This document shows positions 12,207-21,806 of a DNA stretch of 64,000 nucleotides, one piece after another. The notes below the pieces were generated by a model. The model was not told the origin of the DNA, ran no database searches, and worked only from the letters and a program-made list of their open reading frames with translations. Source of the DNA: Oxalobacter sp. Its GTDB lineage: Bacteria > Pseudomonadota > Gammaproteobacteria > Burkholderiales > Burkholderiaceae_D. Each line of letters opens with the position of its first letter. Within the stretch, counting starts at the first letter, position 1. Where the stretch lies: NCBI GenBank assembly GCA_003605115.1, contig QZKY01000016.1, forward strand, positions 212,581 through 276,580. Reading direction: 5' to 3'. The position numbers and the translations under genes are program-made.

Positions 12207-13607
12207 TCATTTGGTGTCGTTTTGCTGGCGGGCACGCGTGATGGCTGCACGAACTTGTGCAGGTGCTGTACCGCCCACGTGATTGCGTGCAGCCACTGAA
12301 CCCTCCAGTGTGAGTACACTGTACACATCTTGCTCGATCAGCGTCGAAAAACGACGCATTTCCTCCAAACTGAGGTCGGTCAAGTCGCAGCCTTTTTCTG
12401 CGCAAGCGCGCACGGCCTGCGCGACGGCTTCGTGAGCATTCCGGAACGGCAAGCCTTTTCTGACAAGATAATCGGCGAGATCCGTCGCCGTGGCGTAGCC
12501 TTGCAGCGCGGCGGCGCGCATGGCTTCCGGTTTGACGGTGATGCCGGTAGCCAAGTCCGCAAAAATGCGCAGGGTGTCGGTGAGGGTATCCACCGTGTCG
12601 AAGAGTGGTTCCTTGTCTTCCTGGTTGTCTTTGTTGTAAGCCAGGGGCTGTCCCTTCATCAGCGTAAGCAGGCTGACGAGGTGGCCGTTCACGCGCCCCG
12701 TCTTGCCGCGCGCCAGTTCGGGTACGTCCGGGTTTTTCTTTTGCGGCATGATGGACGAGCCGGTGCAGAAACGATCAGCGATGTCGATGAAGCCCACACG
12801 CGGACTCATCCAGATGATGAGTTCTTCTGACAAACGTGAAATGTGTGTCATCACGAGTGCACTGGCTGCGCAGAATTCAATGGCAAAGTCGCGATCGGAA
12901 ACGGCATCCAGCGAGTTGTGACACACGTCGTCAAAGCCAAGCGCTTTGGCCACGCGCTGACGATCGATGGGGAAAGTGGTGCCCGCAAGTGCCGCCGCGC
13001 CCAGCGGCAGACGGTTCACGCGCTTGCGGCAGTCGGTCATGCGTTCCATGTCACGACCAAACATTTCCACGTAGGCGAGCAAGTGATGACCGAAGGTGAC
13101 GGGTTGCGCCACTTGCAGATGTGTGAAGCCGGGCAGGATCGTATCGGCATGTTTTTCCGCCAGATCCAGCAGCGCGCCGCGCAGTGCTTTGAGCAAGCCG
13201 GTGATGTCATCGATGGCGGCGCGTAGGTACAGGCGCACGTCGGTCGCGACTTGGTCGTTGCGCGAGCGGCCGGTGTGCAGGCGTTTGCCTGCATCGCCGA
13301 CGATGGCCGTCAGGCGACTTTCGATGTTCATGTGCACATCTTCGAGGTCGATAGACCATTCGAATTGTCCAGAGGTGATCTCGCTGCGGATTTGTGCCAT
13401 CCCGCGTTGGATATCGGTCAGATCTTGCGCGCTGATGATGCCTTGCGTTTGCAGCATCTCGGCATGCGCCAGCGATCCTTCAATGTCAAAAATCGCCAGT
13501 CGGTTGTCAAAAGTGACCGAGGCAGTGTAGCGCTTTACCAACTGGGAAACGGGTTCCGAGAAACGGCCGGACCAGGTTTCGCCTTTTTTGGGTGTTTGTG
13601 CTGTCAT
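12207..13607 (-). CDS. argH: Argininosuccinate lyase
   Basis: ArgH splits argininosuccinate to arginine and fumarate, the last step of arginine synthesis. The 466-residue protein has the [10 protein letters not shown] start typical of the family, [12 protein letters not shown], and the superfamily signature [12 protein letters not shown] with the catalytic Ser loop. I place the start at 13607 (MTAQTPKKG); an in-frame extension of 32 residues would run into the divergent sensor-kinase region and is not family-like. The divergent neighbour AlgZ begins 64 bases away. Confidence 0.97.
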   Translation of the reverse strand: MTAQTPKKGETWSGRFSEPVSQLVKRYTASVTFDNRLAIFDIEGSLAHAEMLQTQGIISAQDLTDIQRGMAQIRSEITSGQFEWSIDLEDVHMNIESRLTAIVGDAGKRLHTGRSRNDQVATDVRLYLRAAIDDITGLLKALRGALLDLAEKHADTILPGFTHLQVAQPVTFGHHLLAYVEMFGRDMERMTDCRKRVNRLPLGAAALAGTTFPIDRQRVAKALGFDDVCHNSLDAVSDRDFAIEFCAASALVMTHISRLSEELIIWMSPRVGFIDIADRFCTGSSIMPQKKNPDVPELARGKTGRVNGHLVSLLTLMKGQPLAYNKDNQEDKEPLFDTVDTLTDTLRIFADLATGITVKPEAMRAAALQGYATATDLADYLVRKGLPFRNAHEAVAQAVRACAEKGCDLTDLSLEEMRRFSTLIEQDVYSVLTLEGSVAARNHVGGTAPAQVRAAITRARQQNDTK

Positions 13608-13671
13608 AATGAGGTTCCAGTGAATTGCAGAATTATAGAACACCGCAGCCACTCTCCAACGGTTCATCATC

Positions 13672-14748
13672 ATGGCCGACGCCCAGACACAAAAAAAGTC
13701 CAAAATCGAAATCGTTATGCCGGATTACAGCAATACCGGTGTGGCTTTTCGGGTGTTGCTTGCCGTGAATGGGACGGTTTTTTCAGTATGTGTCATTCAA
13801 GCGAGGGGGATGGCAGCGGGCGTGCTGAATTTCATTGATGCCGCCGTGTTGGTTGAACTGGCGTGTCTGTCATCGATATTCGTTCTCTTCTTCATTCGCC
13901 GCGCCTTGCAGTACTCCGGGGTGCTGTCGGTCATGTCTGCCTGGGCGCAACGGTTTATCTGTGTGCTGGTTCCCGCCACTTTGACGGGGCTCATCGTCAG
14001 GTACCTGCAGCCATACGACTGGTTCAGCGCAGGCGGCAACTTATTGACCGCGCGTGAGGGTGTGGCGATGGGGGCACTATTTGGCATCGTCTTGCAGCAT
14101 TATTTCGAATTGCGCGCCAGGGCATTTTCTCCGGCACTGGCCGAGGCGCGTTTGCAAGCCTTGCAGGCACGTATTCACCCCCATTTTTTGTTTAACAGCC
14201 TGAATGCCGTGCTGTCGCTGATCCGCAAGGAGCCGCGCAAAGCAGAAACTGCGCTGGAAGATTTGGCAGAACTGTTCCGCGTGTCGATGCGCGATGCGCG
14301 CGAGATGACGAGGCTTAACGAAGAAATCCGCTTATGCAAGCAGTATTTGTCGCTCGAAGAAATTCGTTTGGGCGAACGATTGCAGGTGCAGTGGGATATG
14401 GAAGACATCACGGACGAAGAGCTGTACACAGCCCAAATAGCAACCCTGATGTTGCAACCGTTGCTGGAAAACGCGATCAATTACGGCGTTGAGCCGGTAC
14501 AACATCCGGCCCTGGTCGAAGTGAAAGTCAGTTGTTCACTGGGCTCCGTCGAAATTCTGGTAAAGAATCCCGTTCCGCCAACGGCCAACACCGCCATGCA
14601 GGTGTTGGGCGGTAATCGGATGGCGCTGGGGAACATACGCGAGCGCTTGATGTTGTTGTACGACGTGGAGGCGGAATTGAGCTCAGAAACGATAGATGGC
14701 AAGTTTGTGGTGCGTTTGCGATTCCCGTACCGATGGGGGCTGGAATGA
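13672..14748 (+). CDS. LytS/AlgZ-type sensor histidine kinase
   Basis: A membrane sensor kinase of the LytS/AlgZ (FimS) class, 358 residues. Four predicted helices occupy about residues 20-150. The His_kinase domain has the class signature [20 protein letters not shown], with the phospho-acceptor His, and the ATPase part shows [10 protein letters not shown] (N box) and a short GNIRERL (G box). Neither proposed start (13672, or a family-like ATG at 13717 reading [11 protein letters not shown]) has a clear ribosome-binding site. Its stop overlaps the start of the response regulator (ATGA), so the two are coupled. The stimulus is unknown; the link to argH is conserved in betaproteobacteria. Confidence 0.92.
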   Translation: MADAQTQKKSKIEIVMPDYSNTGVAFRVLLAVNGTVFSVCVIQARGMAAGVLNFIDAAVLVELACLSSIFVLFFIRRALQYSGVLSVMSAWAQRFICVLVPATLTGLIVRYLQPYDWFSAGGNLLTAREGVAMGALFGIVLQHYFELRARAFSPALAEARLQALQARIHPHFLFNSLNAVLSLIRKEPRKAETALEDLAELFRVSMRDAREMTRLNEEIRLCKQYLSLEEIRLGERLQVQWDMEDITDEELYTAQIATLMLQPLLENAINYGVEPVQHPALVEVKVSCSLGSVEILVKNPVPPTANTAMQVLGGNRMALGNIRERLMLLYDVEAELSSETIDGKFVVRLRFPYRWGLE

Positions 14749-15503
14749 TGCGCATATTTATTGTGGATGACGAAACGTTGGCGCGTGACCGTCTTCGCAT
14801 GCTCTTACAGGATATTGCCGAGCAGTGTCCGCATCAGGTGGTTGGCGATGCCGACAATCCGCAGGCGGCGCTGGATGGCATTATTGACGCAACGCCCGAT
14901 CTGGTTTTACTCGATGTGCAAATGCCGGGCATGACCGGGATCGAGCTGGCGGCGCACATTGCCAAGTTGCCACATCCACCGGCGATTGTGTTTGTGACCG
15001 CACATGATCAATATGCCTTGAAGGCATTCGATCTTGATGCAGTCGATTATTTGCTCAAGCCCGTACGTGCGACCCGTCTCGCAGAAACGCTGCAACGCGT
15101 GGAAAAACTGCGGTCGCAGAAACGCGTCGCTTTGCCGAAGCTGGCAAGGCGACAGCATTTCTCGGTGATGGAGCGCGGGCGCATGTTGCTGGTGCCGGTA
15201 CGTGAGGTGATTTTTCTGAAGGCGGAATTGAAATACGTGACAGTACGCACACACGAACGCGATTACCTGATCGAAGATCCACTGATCGCCATTGAAGAAG
15301 AAATGGCGGATGTTTTCGTGCGTGTGCATCGCAATGCCTTGGTCGCGCGCGCGGCGATCATGGGCTTCGAGCGGGGTTCCATGCAGGAGTCTGGTAGCAC
15401 TGAAAAAGGCGGTGAATCATGGGAAGTGATTTTGCGCGGTACAACAGAACGTTTGCCGATTTCGCGTCGGCAGTGGCCGACGATTCGGGCGTTGATTAAA
15501 TGA
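14745..15503 (+). CDS. LytTR-family response regulator (AlgR-like)
   Basis: A 252-residue transcription factor: receiver domain (IFIVDDETLARDRLRMLL; phospho-Asp in DLVLLDVQMPGMTG; conserved Lys in DYLLKPV) and a C-terminal LytTR DNA-binding domain (about residues 140-245, VIFLKAELKYVTV ... VRVHRNALVAR). The start ATGATG allows 14745 or 14748; both overlap the kinase stop. It is the partner of the upstream kinase. In Pseudomonas the AlgZ-AlgR pair controls alginate and twitching motility; here the targets cannot be read from the sequence, though a type IV pilin gene lies 21 kb away. hemC, which usually follows algR, is absent. Confidence 0.93.
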   Translation: MMRIFIVDDETLARDRLRMLLQDIAEQCPHQVVGDADNPQAALDGIIDATPDLVLLDVQMPGMTGIELAAHIAKLPHPPAIVFVTAHDQYALKAFDLDAVDYLLKPVRATRLAETLQRVEKLRSQKRVALPKLARRQHFSVMERGRMLLVPVREVIFLKAELKYVTVRTHERDYLIEDPLIAIEEEMADVFVRVHRNALVARAAIMGFERGSMQESGSTEKGGESWEVILRGTTERLPISRRQWPTIRALIK

Positions 15504-15552
15504 ATTATTGAGAATTACCTAATTGCGACATCTCAAACTTGCTGCAATTATT

Positions 15553-15665
15553 CCTTCCCCCTGTGAGGGGGAAGGTTAGGAAGGGGGTGCGGCGCTTGCT
15601 TGCCGCACTGCAGAAATTTGGCTTCACACCCCCACCCCAACCCTCCCCCTGACAAGGGGAGGGGG
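15553..15665. repeat. Inverted pair of C-run/G-run hairpin repeats
   Basis: Two copies of the same element face each other: 15553-15589 (CCTTCCCCCTGTGAGGGGGAAGG plus TTAGGAAGGGGGTG) and its inverted form at 15625-15665. Each is a hairpin, and together they can form a larger inverted repeat between the convergent algR and rquA genes. The same family occurs at 35290, 40264 and 55188. Confidence 0.85.
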
Positions 15666-15671
15666 AAATTT

Positions 15672-16436
15672 CTAAAGCTTCGTCACCACCAGGCGTTGAT
15701 ACAGATCCCCGAAGTACGTCGTCTTGCTGTCGATGCGATAGTGCAGATCGCTTGGGAAATATTCGACAAGATCGTGCTGCCACAAGTCGGCGGCAAACGG
15801 CTCAAACAGAAAAAAGACGAGGCGTTGATACAGGCGTAGCGGATGCCACCATTTAGGACGATGGAATTCCACGAACACAACCTTGCCGCCGGGTTTGACC
15901 ACACGGAAGGCTTCTGCCATGGCCTTGCGACGCTCGAATCGCGGTAATTCATGCGGCAGGAAAAACATCAGCGCGCGATCATAGCTGTTGTCCGGGCATT
16001 TCAACTCGGTGGCATCGCACAGCGTAAGCGTCATGCGGTCGTCGGGTTGTTGCAGTTTGCGGCGCGTGTTTTCCAGTTGAATGTTCAGCACGTCGATCAC
16101 ATCCAGCCTGCCGTTTGGCGCGAGTTGTTGTTGCAGGCGCGGCGTGAGCTTGCCGTACGCGCAGGAAATTTGCAGTGTGCTGCCATCCAAGGGTTTGGGG
16201 AAGACTTCCATGACCGCGTTGCCCAGCTTGTTGTAATTGCCGAGCAAGATGAAATTGATCAAAAAGTCTCGATCCCAGAATTTCACGGCCTGCGGATGTT
16301 CATAAGCCCACCAGTAAATCTTGTGGAGATAATCCGGCGTGGTGAGAGGCGTCTCTGCAACGGTGATGCCGTCGCTTTCCGACTGCGTGGCATTTTTGAT
16401 GCCAGTGTCGTTTGATTGTCCTTGGTGAGCGTCCAT
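15672..16436 (-). CDS. rquA: Probable RquA, rhodoquinone biosynthesis enzyme
   Basis: A 254-residue protein related to class I methyltransferases. The features match what I know of RquA, which converts ubiquinone to rhodoquinone using S-adenosylmethionine as amino donor: an N-terminal YWWAYEHPQAVKFWDRDFL (41-59), LGNYNKL (65-71), a nucleotide-loop variant LQISCAYGKLTPRL (88-101) in place of the usual acidic-GxGxG, MFFLPHELP (157-165), and FHRPKWWHPLR (191-201). UbiE-type methyltransferases lack this combination. The start at 16436 is inferred because longer forms would overlap the divergent HAD gene; no strong ribosome-binding site is seen. Rhodoquinone has a low redox potential and serves fumarate reduction at low oxygen. 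Other RQ/fumarate-reductase genes are not in this window. The alternative is an uncharacterised methyltransferase. Confidence 0.8.
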   Translation of the reverse strand: MDAHQGQSNDTGIKNATQSESDGITVAETPLTTPDYLHKIYWWAYEHPQAVKFWDRDFLINFILLGNYNKLGNAVMEVFPKPLDGSTLQISCAYGKLTPRLQQQLAPNGRLDVIDVLNIQLENTRRKLQQPDDRMTLTLCDATELKCPDNSYDRALMFFLPHELPRFERRKAMAEAFRVVKPGGKVVFVEFHRPKWWHPLRLYQRLVFFLFEPFAADLWQHDLVEYFPSDLHYRIDSKTTYFGDLYQRLVVTKL

Positions 16437-16480
16437 TTCGGGGTTTAAGTTTGGGAAACCGCAAATTTTACCTGTTTTTG

Positions 16481-16511
16481 CTTGAAAGGCGGACATTTCA
16501 AGGGGTATATT
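16481..16511. promoter_or_regulatory. Dyad operator overlapping a promoter between rquA and the HAD gene
   Basis: CTTGAAA-N8-TTTCAAG (16481-16487 with 16496-16502) is a perfect 7-bp dyad. The left arm contains TTGAAA, which with TATATT at 16506-16511 (18-bp spacing) makes a plausible sigma-70 promoter for HAD-ackA. A regulator bound here would cover the -35. The other side, towards rquA, has only a weak -10. The dyad is not an FNR box (TTGAT-N4-ATCAA). Confidence 0.45.
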
Positions 16512-16570
16512 GCACTCAGGAAGCCATAGAGACAATATCAAGGTACGGAATGCTTTGCTCAGGAGCGCCC

Positions 16571-17266
16571 ATGACTCACCCGCAAGACACCGTTTTTTTG
16601 TTCGATATTGATAATACCTTGCTCGACAATGATCGCGTGACGGCAGATTTGCGCAAGCATTTGACACGTGAGTTCGGCGAAGAAGATGCTGGGCGTTACT
16701 GGAACATTTTTGAATCGCTTCGTACCGAACTGGGTTATGCCGATTATCTCGGCGCCTTGCAGCGCTACCGCTTGACCGACATGAACGACCCCAGCATGTT
16801 GATGATGTCGGCTTTTTTGTTGGAATACCCATTCGCCAATCGCCTTTATCCCGGATCGCTCGATGCGCTCGCGCATGTCGGACAGTGGGGGAAGACGGTG
16901 ATTCTTTCTGATGGTGATGTTGTCTTCCAGCCGCGCAAGGCACAACGCTCTGGTTTGTGGGAGGCTGTTGAAGGGCGCGTGTTAATCTACATCCACAAGG
17001 AAGACATGCTGGATGCGGTGATGGAGCGTTATCCGGCGAAGCATTATGTGATGGTGGATGACAAGTTGCGCATTCTCGCCGCGATGAAAGGCACCATGGG
17101 CGACAGGCTTACGACTGTTTTCCCGCGCCAAGGGCACTATGCACTCGATCCCAAAAACATAGCGATCTATCCGCCAGCGGACATCAGCATTGAGCGCATC
17201 AGTGATCTCGTTAATGTTGATCGCGAGACCTTGCTCAATTCATCGAGCGGCAGGAGTTGGCCATGA
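16571..17266 (+). CDS. HAD-superfamily hydrolase coupled to acetate kinase
   Basis: A 231-residue HAD hydrolase. Motif I is LFDIDNTLLDND (Asp12 nucleophile and Asp14), motif II is ILSDGD (~115), and motif IV is MVDDK, so all catalytic groups appear present. The start at 16571 has an AGGAG site seven bases upstream. Its stop overlaps the start of acetate kinase (ATGA), so the two are translated together. The substrate is unknown; a phosphatase acting on an acyl phosphate or sugar phosphate is possible but not shown. Its cap region (residues 20-100) is helical and not matched to a named subfamily by me. Confidence 0.85.
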   Translation: MTHPQDTVFLFDIDNTLLDNDRVTADLRKHLTREFGEEDAGRYWNIFESLRTELGYADYLGALQRYRLTDMNDPSMLMMSAFLLEYPFANRLYPGSLDALAHVGQWGKTVILSDGDVVFQPRKAQRSGLWEAVEGRVLIYIHKEDMLDAVMERYPAKHYVMVDDKLRILAAMKGTMGDRLTTVFPRQGHYALDPKNIAIYPPADISIERISDLVNVDRETLLNSSSGRSWP

Positions 17267-18468
17267 GTCGAAAGCAAGCGGCAACCCCGGGAAACAAGTG
17301 CTACCTTGTTATCAATGCCGGATCGTCGAGCTACAAGTTCACGCTGTTTGCGCATGATGCCGTGGGGGATCTTGCGCGGACGTTTTACGGCGAAATAGAG
17401 GGTATCGGGGGCGCGCCGCGTTTTTATGCGAATAACAATCAAGGTGATCGCGTCGACGAGCGTCAGTGGGAGCCCGGCGTGGCGCGTGTCTATCTCCTGG
17501 GATATTTGATTGACTGGATCGAGAATCATATTGCTCCCAATGTTCTGGTTGCAATCGGTCACCGCATGGTGCATGGCGGCGCACAATACTGCGAGCCTTT
17601 GCTGATTACGTCGAGGAAGATGAAGCAGCTTCGCAAGCTCGTGCATTTGTCGCCCTTGCATCAGCCGCGTGTATTGAACGCGATTGATGCACTGACCGAA
17701 CGTCATCCCGAGCTGCCGCACGTTGTTGTGTTCGATACAGCGTTTCACGCAACCAATCCGCGCATTTCACGACTGTATGGGCTGCCATCCTGGTTGAGCG
17801 ACGAAGGCATCGTGCGATATGGATTTCACGGCTCCTCTTATGAATACATCAGCAGTCAATTGGCGCATCTCGATCCAGTCGCCTACGCAGGCAGCGCGGT
17901 CGTTGCGCATTTGGGCAGCGGTGCGAGCATGTGTGCACTCAAGGGCGGCAAAAGCATGGCCAGCACGATGGGGTTTACTGCGCTCGATGGTTTGGTGATG
18001 GGCACACGTTGCGGCGTGATCGATCCGGGAGCGGTTCTCTATCTGCTCAAAGAAAAGAAAATGACGCCGCAGCAAGTGGAAGATATCTTGTACGAAAAAT
18101 CTGGTTTGCTGGGTGTGTCCGGCGGCATCAGCAATGATCTGCGCACTTTGTTGGCGAGCGAGGATCCAAAAGCGAAAGAAGCGATTGAGTTATTCGTTTA
18201 CCGTGTCGTGCGTGAAACGGGATCACTCGCGGCAGCGGCGGGCGGCATGGACGCGTTCGTGTTCACGGCCGGTATTGGCGAACGGTCGGCGGATGTGCGG
18301 CGGGGGGTGTGTGAACAACTCAGCTGGATGGGGATCAAGATCGATGAAGCCGCCAATCTTGAAAATCGTCAACTGATCAGCACGCCGGACAGCAAGGTGA
18401 AGGTGTGGGTGATTCCGACGAACGAGGAGTTGATGATCGCGCGGCACGTGGCAGCGTTGGTGGGGTAG
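17263..18468 (+). CDS. ackA: Acetate kinase (acetate/propionate kinase family)
   Basis: It interconverts acetyl phosphate + ADP and acetate + ATP. The 401-residue protein has VINAGSSSYKF at the N-terminus, GHRMVHGG, FDTAFH, FHGSSYEYI, and MGTRCGVIDPG, all diagnostic of the acetokinase family. The ATG at 17263 is six bases after AGGAG; an in-frame TTG two codons upstream is less likely. Propionate kinase specificity cannot be excluded. No phosphotransacetylase gene is in the window. The gene overlaps the HAD gene and is convergent with tsaD, with 19 bases between stops. Confidence 0.94.
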   Translation: MSRKQAATPGNKCYLVINAGSSSYKFTLFAHDAVGDLARTFYGEIEGIGGAPRFYANNNQGDRVDERQWEPGVARVYLLGYLIDWIENHIAPNVLVAIGHRMVHGGAQYCEPLLITSRKMKQLRKLVHLSPLHQPRVLNAIDALTERHPELPHVVVFDTAFHATNPRISRLYGLPSWLSDEGIVRYGFHGSSYEYISSQLAHLDPVAYAGSAVVAHLGSGASMCALKGGKSMASTMGFTALDGLVMGTRCGVIDPGAVLYLLKEKKMTPQQVEDILYEKSGLLGVSGGISNDLRTLLASEDPKAKEAIELFVYRVVRETGSLAAAAGGMDAFVFTAGIGERSADVRRGVCEQLSWMGIKIDEAANLENRQLISTPDSKVKVWVIPTNEELMIARHVAALVG

Positions 18469-18487
18469 GTTGTGTGTGTTGAGAGCA

Positions 18488-19516
18488 TTAGCGAAAACAA
18501 ACCTCTTCCAAGGACCATCTCGGCAACACATTGAACGCATAATCGCGTTTCGCCGCATCCGGATATTTCTGCCAGCGCATTGCACCGGCGAATGCAATCA
18601 TTGCACCATTGTCGGTGCAGAATTCCAGTTCGGGATAAAACACGCGGCAGCGACGTTTGGCGGCTGCGGCATCCAGTGCAGCGCGTAATTGTTTATTCGC
18701 GCCAACACCGCCAGACACCACGAGTCGCCGCAAACCGGTTTCCTTGAGTGCGGCCATGCTTTTCGCGACAAGCACATCCACCATCGCATCGACGAAGCCG
18801 CGCGCGATGTCGGCTTTGCTTTGCGCGCTGATGTTGTCGCCTTGATTTTTGACGACAGTAAGCACCGCGGTTTTCAAGCCGGAAAAACTGAAATTCAAAT
18901 CTTTGGAGTGCAGCATCGGGCGCGGGAGTTTGTGCGTAGCTGGATTGCCGGATTCGGCGAGCTTGGAAATTTCAGGGCCACCAGGATAGCCGAGATCGAG
19001 CAGTTTTGCGGATTTGTCGAAGGCTTCGCCAGCCGCATCGTCCAGCGTTTCGCCAAGGATTGCGTATTCACCCACACCATCTACGCGCATCAGTTGCGTG
19101 TGCCCGCCGGAAACCAGCAGCGCGACAAACGGAAAGCTGGGCGGATTTTTCGAGAGCAGTGGCGACAGTAAATGTGCTTCGAGATGATGGATGGGAATCA
19201 CCGGTTTGCCGAGCGCGAGCGCGAGACTGCAGCCGATGGCAGCCCCGACAAGCAGCGCGCCAGCGAGTCCTGGCCCCTGTGTCCAGGCGATGGCGTCGAT
19301 GTCTCCAGCGGTGATACCGGCTTGCTGTAGCGCATGTTCCAGTAGCGGCAGCGTGCGGCGAATGTGGTCGCGCGAAGCGAGTTCTGGCACGACACCGCCA
19401 TATTCGGCATGCAGCGCGACTTGCGAGTGCAGAGCGTGCGCCAGCAAGCCCTTGCTGGTGTCATAAAGGGCGAGACCGGTTTCGTCGCAGGAAGATTCGA
19501 TGCCGAGGATGATCAT
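18488..19516 (-). CDS. tsaD: tRNA threonylcarbamoyladenosine synthase subunit TsaD
   Basis: TsaD transfers the threonylcarbamoyl group to A37 of ANN-decoding tRNAs, together with TsaB, TsaE and TsaC. The 342-residue protein starts with [16 protein letters not shown] and has the metal-binding [10 protein letters not shown] and the ASKH ATP-binding signatures ([22 protein letters not shown]). It is single here, convergent with ackA and divergent from the tRNA-Lys promoter, whose TTT anticodon tRNA is itself a t6A substrate; that closeness may be coincidence. Confidence 0.97.
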   Translation of the reverse strand: MIILGIESSCDETGLALYDTSKGLLAHALHSQVALHAEYGGVVPELASRDHIRRTLPLLEHALQQAGITAGDIDAIAWTQGPGLAGALLVGAAIGCSLALALGKPVIPIHHLEAHLLSPLLSKNPPSFPFVALLVSGGHTQLMRVDGVGEYAILGETLDDAAGEAFDKSAKLLDLGYPGGPEISKLAESGNPATHKLPRPMLHSKDLNFSFSGLKTAVLTVVKNQGDNISAQSKADIARGFVDAMVDVLVAKSMAALKETGLRRLVVSGGVGANKQLRAALDAAAAKRRCRVFYPELEFCTDNGAMIAFAGAMRWQKYPDAAKRDYAFNVLPRWSLEEVCFR

Positions 19517-19583
19517 GGGTGTGGATTATAGGGGCTTGCGCGAGAATAAGCATGTCATAACAGGATGGAAACACGCACAGTGT

Positions 19584-19612
19584 TTGACAGCTTTTTTTCG
19601 GTTGACTATAAT
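19584..19612 (+). promoter_or_regulatory. Consensus sigma-70 promoter of tRNA-Lys
   Basis: TTGACA (19584-19589) and TATAAT (19607-19612) with a 17-bp spacer, a perfect consensus. Transcription would start near 19619, five bases before the tRNA. Confidence 0.93.
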
Positions 19613-19623
19613 GGCGGACTTTT

Positions 19624-19699
19624 GGGTCGTTAGCTCAGTTGGTAGAGCAGCGGACTTTTAATCCGTTGGTCGCAGGTTCGAATCCTGCACGGCCTACCA
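19624..19699 (+). tRNA. tRNA-Lys (TTT)
   Basis: Complete cloverleaf of 76 bases with encoded CCA. Anticodon loop CTTTTAA gives anticodon TTT. D arm AGCTCAGTTGGTAGAGC and T arm GCAGGTTCGAATCCTGC are standard. The acceptor stem has two G-U type pairs. A perfect promoter precedes it and a strong terminator follows. Confidence 0.97.
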
Positions 19700-19709
19700 A
19701 TAACACCGG

Positions 19710-19742
19710 AAAAGGCCTCTCACAAGAGGCCTTTTCTTTTTT
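19710..19742 (+). terminator. Terminator after tRNA-Lys
   Basis: An 11-bp stem (AAAAGGCCTCT with AGAGGCCTTTT, 710-720 with 725-735) and loop CACA are followed by CTTTTTTT. Confidence 0.93.
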
Positions 19743-19804
19743 CAGGACTGGGCAACACTGGTCATGAATTTTGCCTGCGGCCATGTTTTGGCAAGGGGGT
19801 TTCG

Positions 19805-19933
19805 ATGAAGAGAAAAGAACCAGAGCACTTAGGCTTGAAAATTAACCGCTTGATCACCTACTTCTTGTTGGTGGTTTGCGGTACTTGTGCGTTGGCTGCC
19901 GTGTATTTCTTTATCAAAGCGTCGCTGGAGTAA
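19805..19933 (+). CDS. Small 42-residue membrane peptide, unknown function
   Basis: Codons from ATG 19805 to TAA 19933 give MKRKEPEHLGLKINRLITYF at the start, then a hydrophobic helix LLVVCGTCALAAVYFFIK (about 21-38). A charged N-terminus plus one helix fits a single-pass inner-membrane peptide. An AAGGGGG ribosome-binding site lies five to six bases upstream. It lies after the tRNA-Lys terminator and before convergent panC, so its promoter is not clear. I do not recognise the family; it could be a chance ORF, but the site and helix argue for a real gene. Confidence 0.55.
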   Translation: MKRKEPEHLGLKINRLITYFLLVVCGTCALAAVYFFIKASLE

Positions 19934-20020
19934 TTTGCCTCATCTCTGGCGACAGCGCCATGAACGCTGTCGCGCCCTGTCTGCGTGGCAAGACGGTTAC
20001 GGGCGTTTTGCCAGATTGCC

Positions 20021-20950
<930 letters not shown>

Positions 20951-20954
20951 TCAA

Positions 20955-21806
20955 TTAGGCTGGGATATAAGCCAATCGGACATAAATCGGGGCGAGTGGC
21001 TCGGCTTGCGTGATTTCGATCAGGTTCTCTTTTGCCAACTCCAGCATGGCGATGAAATTGACAATGACCACTGGCACGCCGCGCGCGGGGTCGAACAATT
21101 CGGCAAATTCGACGAAATTGGCTGATTGCAGATGTCGCAAAATGTTGGACATGTGCTCACGTACCGATAATTCTTCGCGTGTGATGACGTGACGTGCGGT
21201 GAGCTTGGCACGCTTGATGACAGCAGCCAAGGCGGTTTGCAAATCGACGACATTGACATCAGGCCAGCGCGGCGCACTGCTTTGTGACACGAACACGTGC
21301 GGCGTAACGAAGTCGCGGCCGAGTTGGGGCAGCGTATCGATCTCTTGCGCGGCGAGCTTGATTTGTTCGTATTCCAGCAAGCGGCGTACCAGATCAGCGC
21401 GGGGATCGTTATCGTCCTCTTGGCCGCGTTTGCGTTGGGGCAGCAACATGCGCGATTTGATTTCGATGAGCATGGCTGCCATTAGCAGGTATTCCGCAGC
21501 GAGTTCCAGATTGCGTTCCCGGATTTGCTCGACGTATTGCAGGTACTGAATGGTGACTTGCGCCATCGGAATGTCAAGGATGTTGAAATTCTGCTTGCGG
21601 ATCAGGTAGAGGAGCAAATCGAGCGGACCCTCAAACGCTTCCAGAAAAATTTCCAGTGCGTCCGGCGGGATGTACAAATCATTGGGCATCTGGAACAGCG
21701 GTTCGCCGTACAGCTTGGCGAATGCGACGCCATCAATGGTTTGTGGCGTTGAGTCGCGCACAGTGGGGAGCGTAGTGTTTGCTTCGTTTTGCGTAGTTTC
21801 CATCAT
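20955..21806 (-). CDS. scpA: Segregation and condensation protein ScpA
   Basis: ScpA is the kleisin subunit that bridges the SMC ATPase heads with ScpB in chromosome compaction. The 283-residue protein has the N-terminal domain FEGPLDLLLYLIRKQNFN and YLLMAAMLIEIKSRMLLP, both family signatures, and a winged-helix-like C-terminus. The first ATG at 21806 overlaps the TGA of the DUF3460 gene. scpB and smc are not in the window. Confidence 0.96.
   Translation of the reverse strand: MMETTQNEANTTLPTVRDSTPQTIDGVAFAKLYGEPLFQMPNDLYIPPDALEIFLEAFEGPLDLLLYLIRKQNFNILDIPMAQVTIQYLQYVEQIRERNLELAAEYLLMAAMLIEIKSRMLLPQRKRGQEDDNDPRADLVRRLLEYEQIKLAAQEIDTLPQLGRDFVTPHVFVSQSSAPRWPDVNVVDLQTALAAVIKRAKLTARHVITREELSVREHMSNILRHLQSANFVEFAELFDPARGVPVVIVNFIAMLELAKENLIEITQAEPLAPIYVRLAYIPA

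Noticed and set aside
15505..15783. Minus-strand 92-residue ORF across the inverted repeats
   Set aside because: Most of it is encoded by the C-run/G-run repeats and the end of rquA in another frame.
16437..16943. 169-residue upstream extension of rquA
   Set aside because: It overlaps the HAD gene on the other strand, is Arg/Ser-rich, and lacks homology to the family.
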